A DNA stretch of 45,054 nucleotides, taken from contig CABHOW010000085.1 of the NCBI GenBank assembly GCA_902168225.1, forward strand, positions 1 through 45,054. Direction: 5' to 3'. How positions within the stretch are numbered: position 1 is the first letter of the stretch; each line of letters starts with the position of its first letter. Positions 27,936-37,418 of the stretch are shown one piece after another. Below the pieces are notes generated by a model. It saw nothing but the letters and a program-made list of their open reading frames with translations. It did no database searches and was not told the DNA's origin. The position numbers were made by a program, and so were the translations under genes. Source of the stretch: an uncultured Flavihumibacter sp. (GTDB lineage Bacteria > Bacteroidota > Bacteroidia > Chitinophagales > Chitinophagaceae).

Positions 27936-27967
27936 TCAGATTAAATTATAACTCGAACGTACGGCTT

Positions 27968-29668
27968 ATGGCATCACAAAACAAAGTATCTCCACTCGGA
28001 GCTGCAAAAAAAATTTTCGCTCTTTTACGTTTGGATAGAAAAGACGTATATGCCATCTATGTATTTGCCATACTTGCAGGATTAGTGCAATTAGCTATGC
28101 CACTAGGTATTCAAACCATTATCAGCTTTGTAATGGCCGGATCTATGAGCACCTCGATTGTTATTTTAATATTTTTAGTTGTTTTAGCTGTTTTTTTAAA
28201 TGGCTTACTCCAGGTTAGGCAAATGCAGGTAACAGAAAAAATTCAACAGAAAATTTATGTTCGCTACGCTATGGAGTTTTCCGACAGGCTTCCTAAGATC
28301 AATATTGAAAAATTAGATAATTACTATCTGCCCGAACTAGTAAATCGTTTTTTTGATACTATTTCGCTCCAAAAAGGAATCGAGAAAATATTATTAGATA
28401 TCCCTGCAGCAGTTATTCAAATAATTTTTGGTGTTGCCTTACTTTCATTGTATCATCCTGTTTTTATTGGTTTTGGAACCATATTACTTATTCTCCTGTA
28501 TATCGTTCTTCGATATACCTTACCCGATGGTTTTGAAGCAAGTTTGGAAGCCAGCAATCAAAAATATGCAACCGCAGCTTGGTTAGAAGAAATGGCAAGG
28601 GCTATAAAAACTTTTAAATACTCCAAAGGAACATCACTAAATATTAAAAAAGCAGATGACATCGTAGACAAATACTTACATGCAAGAACAAATTATTTTA
28701 GCGTACTACTAACGCAATATTGGAGTTTAGTAAGCTTTAAATTAATTATTACTGCTGCTATGCTCATTGTAGGTGCTTTTTTATTAGTAGATCAACAAAT
28801 TAATATCGGGCAATTCATTGCTGCAGATATTGTTATTCTTTCTGTTATCGGGTCGGTAGAAAAATTAATCGGCAATTTGGATAAAGTGTATGATGTGCTT
28901 ACCTCCGTTGAAAAAATTAGTAAAATCACAGAAAGTGATCTAGAAACAGAAGGGTCCGTAGCATTACAACAAATCAAGAGCGGCGTTTCTATTTCTTTTG
29001 AGCAAGTAAATTTTAGTTATAGTAACACAAAAGGGATTCTTCAAAGAATCAATCTTCAAATTAAGCCGGGAGAAAAAATTTGTATCATGGGTAAGTCAGG
29101 CGCCGGAAAATCGAGTATGTTACGTCTCCTTACAGGCGCCTTCAAGCAGTTTGAAGGCTCTATTCTTATAGATAATATGCCTATTGGTAATTACACGCTT
29201 AACTCCATACGTTCTCAAACCGGAATACTATTAAGTCAGCAAGATATATTTAATGGTACCATTTGGGAAAATATAACCATGGGTAATGCCGAAATCAAAA
29301 ATACCGAGGTTACTGACTTAGTTGATAAATGTGGATTATCTTCTTTTATCAAAAACTTACCTAAAGGATATGATACACTATTAGACCCCTCGGGGATCAA
29401 ACTTGCGGGAAATATTCGCCAAAATATATTATTGTTAAGAGCCTTATTAGGTAATACCCGATTGCTATTATTGGAAGAGCCTTTAAATTATTTAGAGCCT
29501 GAATACAAAGAGAAAATGACCGATTATTTGATGAAAAAGGAAGAGGCAACTATTTTGATCGCAACCAACGACAAATCACTGGCTGCTCATGCGAATCGTG
29601 TGGTATACCTCGAGAAAGGACATATTAAAGCAATCGGCAGTTGGGAACAAATTAAAGAATTGATCTGA
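27968..29668 (+). CDS. ABC exporter, fused permease-ATPase with non-canonical nucleotide-binding domain
   Basis: 566 residues from ATG 27968 (the frame is open from 27893, but that stretch has no membrane-protein start and overlaps the palindrome). Six helices (residues about 25-310) precede an NBD. Walker A GKSGAGKSS (about 375) and the Q-loop LLSQQDIF are normal. The signature LSGGQ is replaced by LAGNI (479-483), Walker B Asp is Glu503 (LLLLEEP), the D-loop reads NYLE, and the switch His is Asn534 (ATND). Hydrolysis may be slow or restricted. There is no C39 peptidase domain. With HlyD- and TolC-type genes 9 and 3 bp downstream it forms a type-I-like export unit; no substrate gene is next to it. 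Similar degenerate NBDs recur in this phylum, so it is probably a family trait. Confidence 0.86.
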   Translation: MASQNKVSPLGAAKKIFALLRLDRKDVYAIYVFAILAGLVQLAMPLGIQTIISFVMAGSMSTSIVILIFLVVLAVFLNGLLQVRQMQVTEKIQQKIYVRYAMEFSDRLPKINIEKLDNYYLPELVNRFFDTISLQKGIEKILLDIPAAVIQIIFGVALLSLYHPVFIGFGTILLILLYIVLRYTLPDGFEASLEASNQKYATAAWLEEMARAIKTFKYSKGTSLNIKKADDIVDKYLHARTNYFSVLLTQYWSLVSFKLIITAAMLIVGAFLLVDQQINIGQFIAADIVILSVIGSVEKLIGNLDKVYDVLTSVEKISKITESDLETEGSVALQQIKSGVSISFEQVNFSYSNTKGILQRINLQIKPGEKICIMGKSGAGKSSMLRLLTGAFKQFEGSILIDNMPIGNYTLNSIRSQTGILLSQQDIFNGTIWENITMGNAEIKNTEVTDLVDKCGLSSFIKNLPKGYDTLLDPSGIKLAGNIRQNILLLRALLGNTRLLLLEEPLNYLEPEYKEKMTDYLMKKEEATILIATNDKSLAAHANRVVYLEKGHIKAIGSWEQIKELI

Positions 29669-29677
29669 TAAAATAGT

Positions 29678-31045
29678 ATGGCAAAACATTATTTCATAGA
29701 AGCCGATATTGATAGCGAGGTAGAACATACCCAGCTAAAATCATTTAAGGCTGTATATCATATCAACAAAAGTAATAACATCAAGAAATGGCTTTGGGGT
29801 ATAGTAATCGCTCTGATCATTACCTTGTTCCTACCCTGGACACAAAACATCCGTGCTACAGGCGCTGTAACCACTTTGCGTCAAGAGCAGCGACCGCAGG
29901 AATTGAATACCATTATTGCAGGGAGAGTGGTGAAATGGTACGTAAAAGAAGGCGATTTTGTTAAAAAGGGAGATACTATTTTACAATTGGGAGAAGTAAA
30001 AGTAGATTATTTTGATCCTAAACTACTTGATAGAACCAAACAACAGATCGATGCAAAACAAATGGCAGTAGAAGGATACCAAAGTAAAGCTATTACAGCA
30101 GCGTCTCAGATAAAGGCATTAGAAGAAGTGCAAAAATTAAAACTCTCACAGATCGATATCAAACTCCGACAACAAGATTTAAAAGTTACCAGTGACAGTA
30201 ATGATTTAGTAGCGGCATCAAATGAATTGAATGTAGCAAAAAGGCAAATTGATGCTGCCAAGCTCATGTTAGATAGTGGGGTTATTTCTTTGATCGATTT
30301 TGAAAGAAGAAAAATAAGTTTTCAAAATGCAGTTGCAAAAAGAGTGGGGGCAGAAAATAAATTTCTTCAGTCTAAACAAGAGCTTATAAGCTTACGCATA
30401 GAAAAAAATGCAACTGTTCAAGAGTATACAGATAAAATAGCAAAAGCCAATGGCGATCGTTTTGGGTCATTAGCTAGTGTAGCCACAGGTGAGGCAGATG
30501 TTGCCAAGCTGCAGAACGCCTATAGTAACTATGATATCAGAAATCAACTTTACTATATAACGGCTCCGCAAAGCGGACAAATTACTAAAGCCCGTAAAGC
30601 AGGTATCGGTGAAATGGTGAAAGAAGGTGATATGGTTGTAGAAGTGGTGCCGGATCAAATAAAATACGCAGTGGAGTTATTTGTAGCACCTATGGATTTA
30701 CCGCTCATTAATATAGGTCAGAAAATCAGGTTTGTTTTTGATGGTTTCCCCGCAATTGTATTTACCGGATGGCCCGCTGCATCTTACGGCACCTTTGGCG
30801 GTGTAGTGGCTGCAGTTGAAACATCAGTAAGCGCAAACGGAAAATTTCGATTATTAGTAATTGAAGACCCCAATGAAAAACCCTGGCCTAAACAACTGCG
30901 TATGGGTGGCGGTGCCAGTGGTATTGCCTTACTTAAAGATGTAGCTATCGGGTATGAATTGTGGCGAAATATAAATGGCTTCCCACCGGAGTACTATAAA
31001 CCTAAGCCTGCGGATAAATCCGTAACATCCAAGAAGAAAAAATAA
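29678..31045 (+). CDS. HlyD/EmrA-type membrane-fusion protein
   Basis: 455 residues. A short cytoplasmic start, one membrane helix (about 38-57), a biotinyl-lipoyl half-motif (GRVVKWYVKEGDFVKKGDTIL), a long coiled-coil hairpin (about 125-275), the second lipoyl half (APQSGQITKARKAGIGEMVKEGD), then beta-barrel domains. The C-terminus is a Lys-rich tail (KPADKSVTSKKKK). It should bridge the ABC protein in the inner membrane to the TolC-like channel. The gene starts 9 bp after the ABC gene and ends 3 bp before the channel gene, so the three are one operon. Confidence 0.93.
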   Translation: MAKHYFIEADIDSEVEHTQLKSFKAVYHINKSNNIKKWLWGIVIALIITLFLPWTQNIRATGAVTTLRQEQRPQELNTIIAGRVVKWYVKEGDFVKKGDTILQLGEVKVDYFDPKLLDRTKQQIDAKQMAVEGYQSKAITAASQIKALEEVQKLKLSQIDIKLRQQDLKVTSDSNDLVAASNELNVAKRQIDAAKLMLDSGVISLIDFERRKISFQNAVAKRVGAENKFLQSKQELISLRIEKNATVQEYTDKIAKANGDRFGSLASVATGEADVAKLQNAYSNYDIRNQLYYITAPQSGQITKARKAGIGEMVKEGDMVVEVVPDQIKYAVELFVAPMDLPLINIGQKIRFVFDGFPAIVFTGWPAASYGTFGGVVAAVETSVSANGKFRLLVIEDPNEKPWPKQLRMGGGASGIALLKDVAIGYELWRNINGFPPEYYKPKPADKSVTSKKKK

Positions 31046-31048
31046 GAA

Positions 31049-32431
31049 ATGAAGAAATTTTTAATTTTTGCAGCATTATTTTTTTTGAAAAGTGCATCTG
31101 CTCAAATGATGACACCCGAAGTATTTATACAGCAAGTACGCCAATATCATCCTATTGCAAAACAAGCTGCAATTCAGGTAGCAAAAGCGCAAGCAGATCT
31201 GCTATCAGCTCGCGGAGGTTTTGATCCGGCTATTACACTCGATGCGAGAAGAAAAACTTTTGATGGGAAAAATTATTACTACTACACAAATCATGAGCTT
31301 AAACTACCCACACGTATTGGCGGATTAGACCTAAAAACAGGATTAGAAAATAATGGCGGCCAATTCTTAAACAGCCAAGTTACCGAAGGGCAATCCAGTT
31401 ATGTAGGGGTTGAATTACCTATTGCAAAAGGATTATTGATGGATAAGCGTAGAGCAACCTTACAGCAAGCAAAAATTTATCGTTCGCAAAGTGAGCAAGA
31501 AAAAGCAAAAATGATCAACGATCTATTATTTGATGCGTATACCGGCTATTGGCAATGGGCCGGTGCTTGGCAACTCTATACTATTTATGCTCAATTTTTA
31601 AATATTTCAGCAGATCGATTCAGACTGGTAAAGCTGGCTTTTCAAAATGGTGATCGCTCTGCTATCGATACTGTAGAAGCCCTTACACAGGTACAGAATT
31701 TTCAAATGCTTCAGGCAGATGCGGCTATTCGATTAAATACGGCATCATTGGAACTATCTAATTTCTTATGGGATAGTAGAGATAGTGCTTATGAACTCTC
31801 ACCAACTGTAGTACCTGATACCCTTTCATTTAATTTAACGGCACCTACACGCTCTCTGGAAAACTTACTGGCATTATCCTCAACGGCTAACCCGGTTCTT
31901 AGATCTTACAGTTATAAATTAGATGCTTTAGAGGTGGAAAGAAGGTTGAAATTTCAAAATATTCTTCCGGTTATAAACTTAAAAGCAAACTTGTTGAATA
32001 GAGGATATAATGTAATGAAAGATTTTGGTGGTGCCCTATTTCAAAATAATTATTACTGGGGGGTTGATGTAAAAATCCCTCTTTTACTCAGAGAAGGTAG
32101 GGGAGATTATCAAAAAGCAAAATTGAAATTACAGGAAACAAATTATGAGTTAGCTGCAAAGCGATGGGAGGTAGAAAATAAAATTAAAAACTATTATACC
32201 GAAACCAATTTATTACAAAAGCAAATAATAGCTACCCAGAATGCATTTAATGGCTTTAGTGCTTTATTAAGAGCCGAGTCTTTACGATTCCAAAATGGTG
32301 AGAGTTCTCTATTTCTCATTAACTCCCGTGAAAATAAACTTATTGAAACGGCCGAAAAACTCGTTAACCTCCGCATCAAATATTTAAAAGCGAATTACGC
32401 TGTAGAATGGGCTGCAGGTACACTCAGATAA
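31049..32431 (+). CDS. TolC-family outer-membrane efflux channel
   Basis: 460 residues with a signal peptide (MKKFLIFAALFFLKSASAQ). Two repeats of long helices and short beta strands fit an OEP/TolC trimer that spans outer membrane and periplasm. Typical elements are PEVFIQQVRQYHPIAKQAA near the start, GVELPIAKGLL for the first strand region, GVDVKIPLLLREGRGDYQKAKL for the second, and the helical end LRFQNGESSLFLINSRENKLIE. It is the third gene of the exporter operon and has no other partner here. Confidence 0.93.
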   Translation: MKKFLIFAALFFLKSASAQMMTPEVFIQQVRQYHPIAKQAAIQVAKAQADLLSARGGFDPAITLDARRKTFDGKNYYYYTNHELKLPTRIGGLDLKTGLENNGGQFLNSQVTEGQSSYVGVELPIAKGLLMDKRRATLQQAKIYRSQSEQEKAKMINDLLFDAYTGYWQWAGAWQLYTIYAQFLNISADRFRLVKLAFQNGDRSAIDTVEALTQVQNFQMLQADAAIRLNTASLELSNFLWDSRDSAYELSPTVVPDTLSFNLTAPTRSLENLLALSSTANPVLRSYSYKLDALEVERRLKFQNILPVINLKANLLNRGYNVMKDFGGALFQNNYYWGVDVKIPLLLREGRGDYQKAKLKLQETNYELAAKRWEVENKIKNYYTETNLLQKQIIATQNAFNGFSALLRAESLRFQNGESSLFLINSRENKLIETAEKLVNLRIKYLKANYAVEWAAGTLR

Positions 32432-32456
32432 TTTAGTTAACGCTATAATTGAATAC

Positions 32457-33140
32457 CTAGAGCTTGATATTTTTTCTTTGTATATAAGCCCACCATAACA
32501 TAAAAGCAGCAATGGTTTTATAGGGAGCCCATTGCTCTACTATCCATTCCATTTCTTCCCGGCTCGTTTCTTTTGGTAATTTTTTAATATGCTTCAAACT
32601 ATTGACCAGGGCAATATCTCCAAATGGAAATACATTCTTTCTGCTGAGTACCATCATTAAAAATACGTCGGCGGTCCAATTACCAATACCTTTTATTTTC
32701 GTAAGTTTTGTTCTAATAATATCATCCGATTCATTAGCTAGTAAGCAAAGATTTATTTCTCCGGTTACTACTGCAGTGGCAAGGTTTCGGGTATAAGATG
32801 TTTTTTGTTTACTAAAATAAGCCGCTCTAAAATCTTCATCAGATAATGCCAGTAATTTTTCAGGTGTAAATTTTCCTATTTTCTTTTTTAATTGCAAAAA
32901 AGTAGCTTTTGCAGAAGCTAAAGAAACCTGCTGTTCTAAGATAATTTGTACTAATGTTTCAACATGTAAAGCTCTTTTCCAGTATGGGGGATAGCCATAA
33001 GATTCAATAATTACTTTTAAATCCGCATCTTTATCAGCCAAGCTATTACAAAGATGTATCAGTTCTTTATCATCGAAACTAAGTGTTGCCAACAACTTAT
33101 TTCTTTTTGAAGCTTGCCACAAAATGTTTGCTATAATCAC
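32457..33140 (-). CDS. DNA-3-methyladenine glycosylase II, AlkA-like HhH-GPD
   Basis: 227 residues; removes alkylated bases such as 3-methyladenine from DNA. Helix-hairpin-helix LTKIKGIGNWTADVFLM and the catalytic Asp in FPFGDIALVNSL are clear, and EQQVSLASA matches the family's conserved helix. It lacks the N-terminal TBP-like domain of E. coli AlkA, so it is the short type. The ATG at 33140 lies 44 bp inside the enoyl-CoA-hydratase gene. A TTG near 33100 would shorten it by about 13 residues and remove the overlap; the first residues (MIIANILWQASKR) look less conserved. Confidence 0.87.
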   Translation of the reverse strand: MIIANILWQASKRNKLLATLSFDDKELIHLCNSLADKDADLKVIIESYGYPPYWKRALHVETLVQIILEQQVSLASAKATFLQLKKKIGKFTPEKLLALSDEDFRAAYFSKQKTSYTRNLATAVVTGEINLCLLANESDDIIRTKLTKIKGIGNWTADVFLMMVLSRKNVFPFGDIALVNSLKHIKKLPKETSREEMEWIVEQWAPYKTIAAFMLWWAYIQRKNIKL

Positions 33141-33867
33141 TAAGTATTAATCTACCACTTATAGCTGCTCTTTCTTTTAGTAATACATCCCAGTGCTCGG
33201 TACCATTCCAGAAAATTTTTTTGATCTCAGCTAAGGCCTCTGTGCTCGACTTTGATAATGTTGTAGACAAACGTGTAATAGCATCATCCATACCCGCGAT
33301 ATCTTTATGCAATTCTGCAAATAAACCCTTTTTTCGGGCCCAATCGGCCGGGCGATACATGGTGGCATCAATAGTAAGTTGAGAAAAAGCAGACAATCCT
33401 ATTTTTCGCTCAACTGCCGGACCTACTACGAAAGGACCGATACCTACCGCTAATTCACTGAGTTTTACTTCCGCTTCTTCGCAAGCAATAGCATAATCTG
33501 CAGCGGCAGCCAATCCTACCCCACCTCCAATACATTTGCCTTGTACCCGGGCAATAATAATTTTACCGCAAGTACGCATGGCATTAATGACATTAGCGAA
33601 ACCACTAAAAAATTTCAACCCCTCCGCTTCGTTGGAAATAACTGCCAGTTCATCAAAAGAGGCCCCTGCACAAAAAGTCTTTTCACCGGCTGAGCGAAGA
33701 ATAATAACTTTTGTTTGTGGATCATGCCCTTCCGCATGTAAGGTTTTTGCTAATGCTTCTAATATTTTACCCGGTAATGAATTACTCTGTGGGTGATAAA
33801 ATTCGATAGTGGCAATACCATGCTCACGTTCTGTTTTTACGTACCCTTCTTTTATTTCTTCTATCAT
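33097..33867 (-). CDS. Enoyl-CoA hydratase/isomerase-family protein
   Basis: 256 residues of the crotonase fold. The oxyanion-hole segments are FCAGASFDELA and GKCIGGGVGLAAAADYAIA. At the first catalytic Glu position (GGGCEL in crotonase) there is Gly (GGGVGL), while the second Glu is kept in KLSELAVGIGPF, so the chemistry may be hydration/isomerisation with one acid/base. It starts 9 bp after paaZ and probably acts with it on ring-opened or branched acyl-CoA. PaaF/PaaG or methylglutaconyl-CoA-hydratase-like roles are options. Its 3' end overlaps the AlkA gene. Confidence 0.85.
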   Translation of the reverse strand: MIEEIKEGYVKTEREHGIATIEFYHPQSNSLPGKILEALAKTLHAEGHDPQTKVIILRSAGEKTFCAGASFDELAVISNEAEGLKFFSGFANVINAMRTCGKIIIARVQGKCIGGGVGLAAAADYAIACEEAEVKLSELAVGIGPFVVGPAVERKIGLSAFSQLTIDATMYRPADWARKKGLFAELHKDIAGMDDAITRLSTTLSKSSTEALAEIKKIFWNGTEHWDVLLKERAAISGRLILSDYSKHFVASFKKK

Positions 33868-33876
33868 ATGTATTTT

Positions 33877-35934
33877 TTAATCTTCAATCTTCCGTCTTTT
33901 CGCCACCATCGTTAATATGGTTGCAATGCCTACCAGCTCTTCATTTTCGTCTATCATTTCAACCAGCCATTTTACGATACCCTTGTCGATATCTGTTATT
34001 TCTTTTTTCTCTTGTTGAATTTTTTCTTTACAAGTAAAACGAACATACATGGTTGCGCCGGGATACATCGGTTTGGTAAAACGAAGTTCATCTATCCCAT
34101 AATTCAATAAAACAGGATTTTTTTCATAACTACTAACAAATAATCCGGCTGCCATACTCATGAGTAAATAGCCATGCGCTACCTGGCGTTCAAACATGGT
34201 GCCTGTAAAGTTGGTACTTGTTAAATGCGCGTAGAAATGGTCTCCGCTTAAATCGGCAAATGCATTAATATCTTCTGGAGTAATGGTTCTTTTTTCTGTA
34301 ATAAGCTGATCGCCGATAGCAAGTTCTTCAAAATATTTTTTGAAGGGATGTATGATATCCGTATTACCCTTTGCTCCTTGTTGATATACGCCACTGATAG
34401 CAGTAATCATATCGGGAGAGCCTTGCACGGCTACTCTTTGCATGTAGTGCTTTACTCCGCGTATACCGCCCATTTCTTCTCCACCACCGGCCCTACCGGG
34501 GCCTCCATGTACTAATAGCGGTAGGGGCGATCCATGTCCGGTACTTTCTTTAGCACAATCATTATTTAAGATCAATACTCTTCCATGATAGGTGCCTGCA
34601 CCAATTACATAATCTTTAGCGATAGCTGGGTTTGCCGTTACAATAGAACTAACCAGTGAGCCTTTCCCCATTTTGGCTAATGCAATAGCTTCTTCGATAG
34701 AGGAATAAGGCATCATAGTAGCAACCGGTCCAAAAGGTTCTGTTTCATGAACAACCGTATCACTAAATGGATTTGTATTGAGGAGTAAAAGCGGGCTCAT
34801 AAATGCTCCTTTCTCTGCATCTGCATCAACTGCACTTACACTATCTAAGGAGCCATAAATAATTTGTGAGGAAGCGAGTAGTTTTTGTACTTGCAATTTT
34901 ACTTCTTTTCGCTGCGACTCACCCGCTAATGAGCCCATACGTACTTTTTCGTTTAATGGGTTACCTATTACCGTTTGTGCTAAGGCTTTGCCTAGCGCAA
35001 TTTGTATATCTTCTATTTTATTTTCCGGAACGAAAATGCGACGAATGGCGGTACATCTTTGTCCGGCTTTTGTTGTCATTTCTTTCCTCACTTCCTTAAT
35101 AAAAATATCCCATTCAGGCATATCGGGTGTAATATCATTTCCTAATACAATGCAGTTCAAAGAATCGGCTTCCATTGTAAAGGGAACATTTTCTGTTACT
35201 ATTTTTTCCCCCGATTTCAATAATAGCCCTGTTGATGCAGAACCTGTAAACGTAACTACATCTTGTGATGTAACATGTTCTAATAAATCACCGGCACTGC
35301 CACAAATCAGTTGCAGGGCTCCCTGGGGTAAAATATCCGAAGCAATGATTTCTTTTACCACTGCTTCCGTAACATAGGATGTAAGTGTTGCAGGCTTTAC
35401 AATGGCCGGCATACCCGCTAATAAATTGACGGCAATTTTTTCGAGCATCCCCCAAACGGGAAAATTAAATGCATTGATATGGATGGCCACACCTTCTTTA
35501 GGGATTAATAAATGGTGACCCATAAAACTGCCGCCTTTCCCGAAAATATGCTGTTCGCCATCTAAGCAAAAGGGTGTATTGGGGAATTTTCGACGAAGCG
35601 ACGCATAGGAGAATAAATTTCCAATGCCCCCCTCAATATCTACCCAACTATCGGCCTTAGTAGCCCCTGTTTGATAGCTGATTTCATAAAATTTAGGCAA
35701 GTGCTCTCTTAAATGAAGTGCTAATGCACGGAGCATTAAACCGCGTTCATGAAAACTCATGTTTCGTAATGCCCTATTTCCTTTGGTTCTGGCGAAATGA
35801 AGCGCAGCAGCAAAATCGATGCCTTTAGTACTGGCTTTGGCAATCGGCTCTCCGGTAACCGCATTGAATAGCAATTGTCCATCTCCTTCACCTTTTACCC
35901 AGCTACCCTGAATATAGTTCTCAAGCTGATACAT
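33877..35934 (-). CDS. paaZ: Bifunctional oxepin-CoA hydrolase / semialdehyde dehydrogenase PaaZ
   Basis: 685 residues, almost the same as E. coli PaaZ. The N-terminal aldehyde-dehydrogenase domain (1-520) has catalytic Glu255 (TMEADSLN) and Cys294 (GQRCTA). The C-terminal MaoC-type hydratase domain has Asp561 and His566 (FADLSGDHFYAHL) plus the AHGYLLMSMAAGL helix. The numbering matches the E. coli catalytic residues to within one. It opens the oxepin-CoA ring made from phenylacetyl-CoA and oxidises the aldehyde. The paaABCDE epoxidase, paaK ligase and thiolase genes are not in the window, only a hydratase downstream. In their absence the protein may serve another ring-cleavage route. Confidence 0.93.
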   Translation of the reverse strand: MYQLENYIQGSWVKGEGDGQLLFNAVTGEPIAKASTKGIDFAAALHFARTKGNRALRNMSFHERGLMLRALALHLREHLPKFYEISYQTGATKADSWVDIEGGIGNLFSYASLRRKFPNTPFCLDGEQHIFGKGGSFMGHHLLIPKEGVAIHINAFNFPVWGMLEKIAVNLLAGMPAIVKPATLTSYVTEAVVKEIIASDILPQGALQLICGSAGDLLEHVTSQDVVTFTGSASTGLLLKSGEKIVTENVPFTMEADSLNCIVLGNDITPDMPEWDIFIKEVRKEMTTKAGQRCTAIRRIFVPENKIEDIQIALGKALAQTVIGNPLNEKVRMGSLAGESQRKEVKLQVQKLLASSQIIYGSLDSVSAVDADAEKGAFMSPLLLLNTNPFSDTVVHETEPFGPVATMMPYSSIEEAIALAKMGKGSLVSSIVTANPAIAKDYVIGAGTYHGRVLILNNDCAKESTGHGSPLPLLVHGGPGRAGGGEEMGGIRGVKHYMQRVAVQGSPDMITAISGVYQQGAKGNTDIIHPFKKYFEELAIGDQLITEKRTITPEDINAFADLSGDHFYAHLTSTNFTGTMFERQVAHGYLLMSMAAGLFVSSYEKNPVLLNYGIDELRFTKPMYPGATMYVRFTCKEKIQQEKKEITDIDKGIVKWLVEMIDENEELVGIATILTMVAKRRKIED

Positions 35935-35991
35935 AACTATCTTAATTATCTGAGCAAAGCTAACGATTGATAGTTTATGGGTAAAGAAAAT

Positions 35992-36022
35992 AAAAAACCC
36001 ATCCGGCTTAAAGCGGGATGGG
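35992..36022 (-). terminator. Rho-independent terminator after adk
   Basis: Read leftward: CCCATCC, a mismatch, GC, loop, GC, a mismatch, GGATGGG, then six T. It ends the adk message before the paaZ promoter region. Confidence 0.88.
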
Positions 36023-36061
36023 ATAGCAGTTGGTTATTGGTCACAAAAACTTTAACAGTAT

Positions 36062-36643
36062 TTAAATAGACAAGCGTTTATCAATTTCGCTGCAAAGCCC
36101 GCTGAAAATTTCTTCAACCGTGCCTTCCCCCTTTAAGTGTACCACTTTATTAAACTTTTCGTAATAATTAGCAACTACGGTTGTTTTTTGCTTGTATTCA
36201 ATAATACGGGCCCTTACTACTGCTTCGTTTGTATCATCACTTCTACCGCTGGTTAGCCCCCTGTTCAACAGGCGTTTCACCAGCTCTTCTTCACTTACAT
36301 CAAGCGCTAAAACAACGCCAATTTCAGTGTTTTTTAGTTTCAGGAGTTTATCCAGCGCTTCGCTTTGGGCAACCGTTCTAGGAAATCCATCGAATAAAAA
36401 CCCTTTGGCTTCTGGATGTTCGTCCAGGGCGGAGCTAATCATGCCTACTACTACCTCATCCGGTACTAAGTGGCCCTTATCCATCAGACTTTTAGCTTCA
36501 ATGCCTAGCGGTGTTTTTCGGGCAATTTCGCTACGTAAAAGATCGCCCGTAGAAAGGTGTTTGAGACCATAAGCAGCAATTAATTTTTCACTTTGTGTAC
36601 CTTTTCCACTTCCGGGAGGACCGAATAAGATAATATTAAACAT
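36062..36643 (-). CDS. adk: Adenylate kinase
   Basis: 193 residues from ATG 36643; converts ATP + AMP to two ADP. The open frame runs 36 bp further up, but family proteins begin at MFNIILFGPPGSGKGTQ. The P-loop, the AMP site (LSTGDLLRSE), FLFDGFPRTVAQ and the short LID (RLLNRGLTSGRSDDTNEAV) without the zinc insert mark it as the short form. It stands alone between msrB and paaZ, with its own strong terminator. Confidence 0.96.
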   Translation of the reverse strand: MFNIILFGPPGSGKGTQSEKLIAAYGLKHLSTGDLLRSEIARKTPLGIEAKSLMDKGHLVPDEVVVGMISSALDEHPEAKGFLFDGFPRTVAQSEALDKLLKLKNTEIGVVLALDVSEEELVKRLLNRGLTSGRSDDTNEAVVRARIIEYKQKTTVVANYYEKFNKVVHLKGEGTVEEIFSGLCSEIDKRLSI

Positions 36644-36819
36644 GTACGTACTAACCTTAAATGAAGAACAAATATACAATTGAACTGTTAAATTATCTTT
36701 AACAACATAATAAATCCTTTTAACCGTATATAATTCCGTAATTAACGTTTGTTTTAGGAATAAAATGAAAGCTTTTTAAGTTTATTACGTACATAATAAC
36801 ATATCTAAATAATTATAAC

Positions 36820-37383
36820 ATGAAATTGATAATCACCTTAACAACCCTAGTGTTTCTACTACCCGGTTGTTGGGCTCAACAAAACAAATCTAAACAAGTA
36901 ACAGCCATGGATACCACTAAAAAAACGACAAACCCCTATTATTCGAGAGATAATAAAGATAAAGTAGCAATAAAGGATGAGGAATGGAAAAAAGTGCTTT
37001 CTCCGGAAGTATATTATATAGCCAGAGAGAAGGGTACCGAGCGACCCTGGACGAGCAAGTTTGAAAATTTTAAAGAAGCCGGCACTTATTATTGTGCTGT
37101 TTGCGGTAATGCATTATTTAAAAGTGATACAAAATTTGAAAGCGGATGTGGCTGGCCTAGTTTTTATGAGCCTATTTCAAAAGGGTCTATCATTTATTTG
37201 CCCGATAATACACACGGTATGCAAAGAACCGAAGTACAATGTGGTAAATGCAAATCGCATTTAGGTCATGTGTTTGAAGATGGACCTCCCCCAACCGGTT
37301 TACGTTACTGTATCAATGGAGTAGTGTTAGATTTTGAGAAGGCCAAGGAAGCAGAAAAGAAGTATGATGCGAAGAAAGGGTAA
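36820..37383 (+). CDS. msrB: Exported peptide-methionine (R)-S-oxide reductase
   Basis: 187 residues. It reduces methionine-R-sulfoxide in proteins. The catalytic Cys164 is in GLRYCINGVVL and Cys110 in SGCGWPSF could resolve it. Zinc is held by Cys92/Cys95 (YYCAVCG) and Cys141/Cys144 (VQCGKCKSHLGHVF). An N-terminal signal (MKLIITLTTLVFLLPGCWAQ) shows export. Cys17 is in an LPGC context, so it may be a lipoprotein or be cut after the Ala-Gln. It is therefore a repair enzyme of the periplasm. There is no MsrA gene beside it. The 176 bp upstream is AT-rich without a promoter I can name. Confidence 0.94.
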   Translation: MKLIITLTTLVFLLPGCWAQQNKSKQVTAMDTTKKTTNPYYSRDNKDKVAIKDEEWKKVLSPEVYYIAREKGTERPWTSKFENFKEAGTYYCAVCGNALFKSDTKFESGCGWPSFYEPISKGSIIYLPDNTHGMQRTEVQCGKCKSHLGHVFEDGPPPTGLRYCINGVVLDFEKAKEAEKKYDAKKG

Positions 37384-37418
37384 TGAGTTATTCGGATAAT
37401 TTCTAAAACTATTTCTTT

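Noticed and set aside
27893..27967. 25-residue N-terminal extension of the ABC exporter
   Set aside because: It spans the perfect inverted repeat and has no features of a leader or C39 domain; the start at 27968 gives the normal family N-terminus.
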